This document shows positions 62,487 to 64,000 of a stretch of DNA of 64,000 nt, piece by piece. Every line of letters begins with the position of its first letter. Position 1 is the stretch's first letter. Below the pieces are notes generated by a model. The model was not told the origin of the DNA and searched no databases. It saw only the letters and a program-made list of their open reading frames with translations. Source of the DNA: Poindextera sp036494815 (GTDB lineage Bacteria; Pseudomonadota; Alphaproteobacteria; Caulobacterales; Caulobacteraceae). The stretch lies in assembly GCA_036494815.1 (NCBI GenBank), contig DASXNV010000032.1:186001-250000 (forward strand), written 5' to 3'. A program made the translations under genes and the position numbers.

Positions 62487-64000
62487 ATGCGGAAAACCTG
62501 GTTCGCAACGACGGCCATCAGTGCGGCGCTGGCGCTTTCGGGCGGTCTCGCCCAGGCTCAGACGAAGCCTGCGCCGGAGAGCATAGGCGAAATCGTCGTC
62601 ACTGCGCAGAAACGCAGCGAGGATATCCAGAAGGTTCCGATCTCGATCCAGGCGTTCAGCGCCAAGCAGATCCAAAACCTTGGGGTCAAGTCTTCGGCTG
62701 ATCTGGGCCAGATCACCCCGAACGTGGACATCGCCTTGCCGGCCGGTCCCGGCAACCAGCCGATCATCGCCATCCGCGGTATCGGACTGAACGACTACGA
62801 CACCAACAACGCCGGCCCCAATGGGGTCTATGTGGACGAGGTCTATCTCAGCTCGCCCGCTTCACAGACCTTCCAGACCTTCGACTTGCAACGGGTCGAG
62901 GTGCTCAAGGGGCCGCAGGGCACGCTCTATGGCCGCAACACCAGCGGCGGGGCCATCAACTTCATCAGCGCCAAGCCCACCGACAATTTCACCGCCGACG
63001 CCCATGTGGAATACAGCTCCTTCAACACCATCAATGTGGAAGGCGCCGTGGGCGGGCCCCTCGCCTCGGGCCTGGACGGCCGCATCGCCTTCGTGAAAAA
63101 CAATTCCGACGGCTACGTGAACAACGCCCTGACCGGGACGAAGGAAAACGGACAGAACAACGCCGCCTTCCGCGCCATGCTGCAGTGGAAGCCGAGCGAC
63201 AAGCTGACCCTGCTGTTCAACGTTCACGGCGGCATGGTGGATAATCGGCCCACGGAGTATCGCCATATCGGCGACTTGGATCCCGCCACCCTGGGCAACG
63301 CCACACCGACCCAGTGCTCCGTCGCGGCAACCTATGCGGACCAGTGCACTGACCTGTTCGGCTATGGGACGCCTTCAAAGTTCTATGACGGGGCCTATAA
63401 CCGCCGGCAGCACCTGAAGGTGAACAGCCTGGGCACCTACTTACGCGCCGACTATACGTCCGGCTCCATCACCTACACCTCGATCACCGCCTTTGAGCAC
63501 AACGACAAAATCCACCCGGAGGACAGCGACGCCTCGCCCAATCAGCTGCTAGAGATCAATTTCGGCGTCCGCTCCAACACCTTCACCCAAGAATTTCGAG
63601 CATCGCAGACCGGCGATCGCTTCAATTGGGTGGCGGGCGCCTATTACCTCCATGAAAATCTGGTGCAAAACCAGCCGATCTTCATCCTTCTGGGCGGCGA
63701 TACGGTGTTCGGCGCGCCCGGCGCCCTGGATGGGGTCGCCTTCCAGGCGTTCGACAACAATCGACAGGTCACCGACGCCTACGCCGCCTATGGTCAGGGC
63801 GAGTATTCGATCACAGACAAGCTCAAGATCGTGCTGGGCGGGCGTTATACCGACGAACAGAAGTCCTTCCGCTACGTGGGGGCGGTGCAGTTCCAGGAGG
63901 GCGGCGAGGGCAATTTCGGCCCACTCCTGCCCACGGCGGACTCACACCAGAGCCTGACGGACTCGGCCTTCTCTTGGCGGGCCGGCTTGAACTATAATCT
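62487..64000 (+). CDS. TonB-dependent outer membrane receptor, 3' end outside window
   Basis: The ATG at 62487 begins a frame that stays open to the right edge (504 codons visible). Signal peptide to about residue 25 (AQAQ), then the plug domain with EIVVTAQKRSEDIQKVPISI, VYVDEVYLSS and the conserved LQRVEVLKGPQGTLYGRNTSGGAIN, followed by the first part of the beta barrel. It imports a siderophore, vitamin or carbohydrate by TonB energy; the substrate is open. The adjacent TetR protein and amidase/aminotransferase suggest a nitrogen-containing organic substrate. Confidence 0.93.
   Translation, partial: MRKTWFATTAISAALALSGGLAQAQTKPAPESIGEIVVTAQKRSEDIQKVPISIQAFSAKQIQNLGVKSSADLGQITPNVDIALPAGPGNQPIIAIRGIGLNDYDTNNAGPNGVYVDEVYLSSPASQTFQTFDLQRVEVLKGPQGTLYGRNTSGGAINFISAKPTDNFTADAHVEYSSFNTINVEGAVGGPLASGLDGRIAFVKNNSDGYVNNALTGTKENGQNNAAFRAMLQWKPSDKLTLLFNVHGGMVDNRPTEYRHIGDLDPATLGNATPTQCSVAATYADQCTDLFGYGTPSKFYDGAYNRRQHLKVNSLGTYLRADYTSGSITYTSITAFEHNDKIHPEDSDASPNQLLEINFGVRSNTFTQEFRASQTGDRFNWVAGAYYLHENLVQNQPIFILLGGDTVFGAPGALDGVAFQAFDNNRQVTDAYAAYGQGEYSITDKLKIVLGGRYTDEQKSFRYVGAVQFQEGGEGNFGPLLPTADSHQSLTDSAFSWRAGLNYN

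Overview
The window reads as ordinary chromosome of a GC-rich alphaproteobacterium of the order Caulobacterales (Caulobacter/Phenylobacterium-like). The strongest evidence is the set of cell-cycle genes: a PleC-type kinase running in from the left edge, a DivJ-type kinase at 36.7-38.4 kb, and a 358-residue CcrM adenine methyltransferase at 40.4-41.5 kb. The ccrM leader carries a perfect CtrA box (TTAA-N7-TTAA) and two GANTC sites. The genes were assigned from recognisable protein motifs and positions only; no database search was possible.

Layout. 1-5.3 kb: signalling cluster (pleC end, free-standing Hpt, two single-domain receivers, MASE1-PAS kinase). 5.4-20.3 kb, minus strand: PepSY protein, FeuP/FeuQ-like two-component pair, a 445-residue protein of unknown function, the cytochrome c maturation genes ccmI-ccmE-ccmF-ccmH (cycHJKL order), a DegP protease, a second OmpR-type regulator and kinase, and glnE. 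20.3-28.6 kb: DnaJ/CbpA-like chaperone, YcgN, then a rightward run of a class A penicillin-binding protein, an ABC-F ATPase and a three-gene ABC importer of the NMT1/SsuA type. 28.6-36.6 kb: secreted Pro/Ala-rich protein, DUF2336 protein, a 448-residue helical-repeat protein with a second perfect CtrA box upstream, the prfC-rsmC-rsuA translation/rRNA group, a DUF1491 protein and a secreted unknown. 36.7-44.7 kb: divJ, sufE, a hydrolase, a GNAT acetyltransferase, ccrM, a ClC channel, rnhB and tag.

44.7-64 kb is a more accessory, catabolic-looking region: a GH3 beta-glucosidase with PA14 insert, DUF6065, an N,N-dimethylformamidase-like protein, a CoA-transferase-family protein lacking its catalytic glutamate, an SDR, a nitronate monooxygenase, a cassette-like orphan whose 3' end overlaps its neighbour, DUF3606, a secreted double-retropepsin/TPR protein, an M19 dipeptidase, a secreted alpha/beta hydrolase, an amidase, a class III aminotransferase, a TetR regulator and the start of a TonB-dependent receptor cut by the right edge. 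Shared ATAGCT-type palindromic sites suggest that the TetR protein controls both its divergent neighbour and the receptor.

No rRNA, tRNA, CRISPR array, insertion sequence or prophage was seen. Two copies of a palindromic REP-doublet element lie at about 40.3 and 53.4 kb. The points that most deserve follow-up are the cell-cycle control sites, the Glu-to-Gly CoA-transferase, the retropepsin/TPR protein and the TetR/TonB operators.
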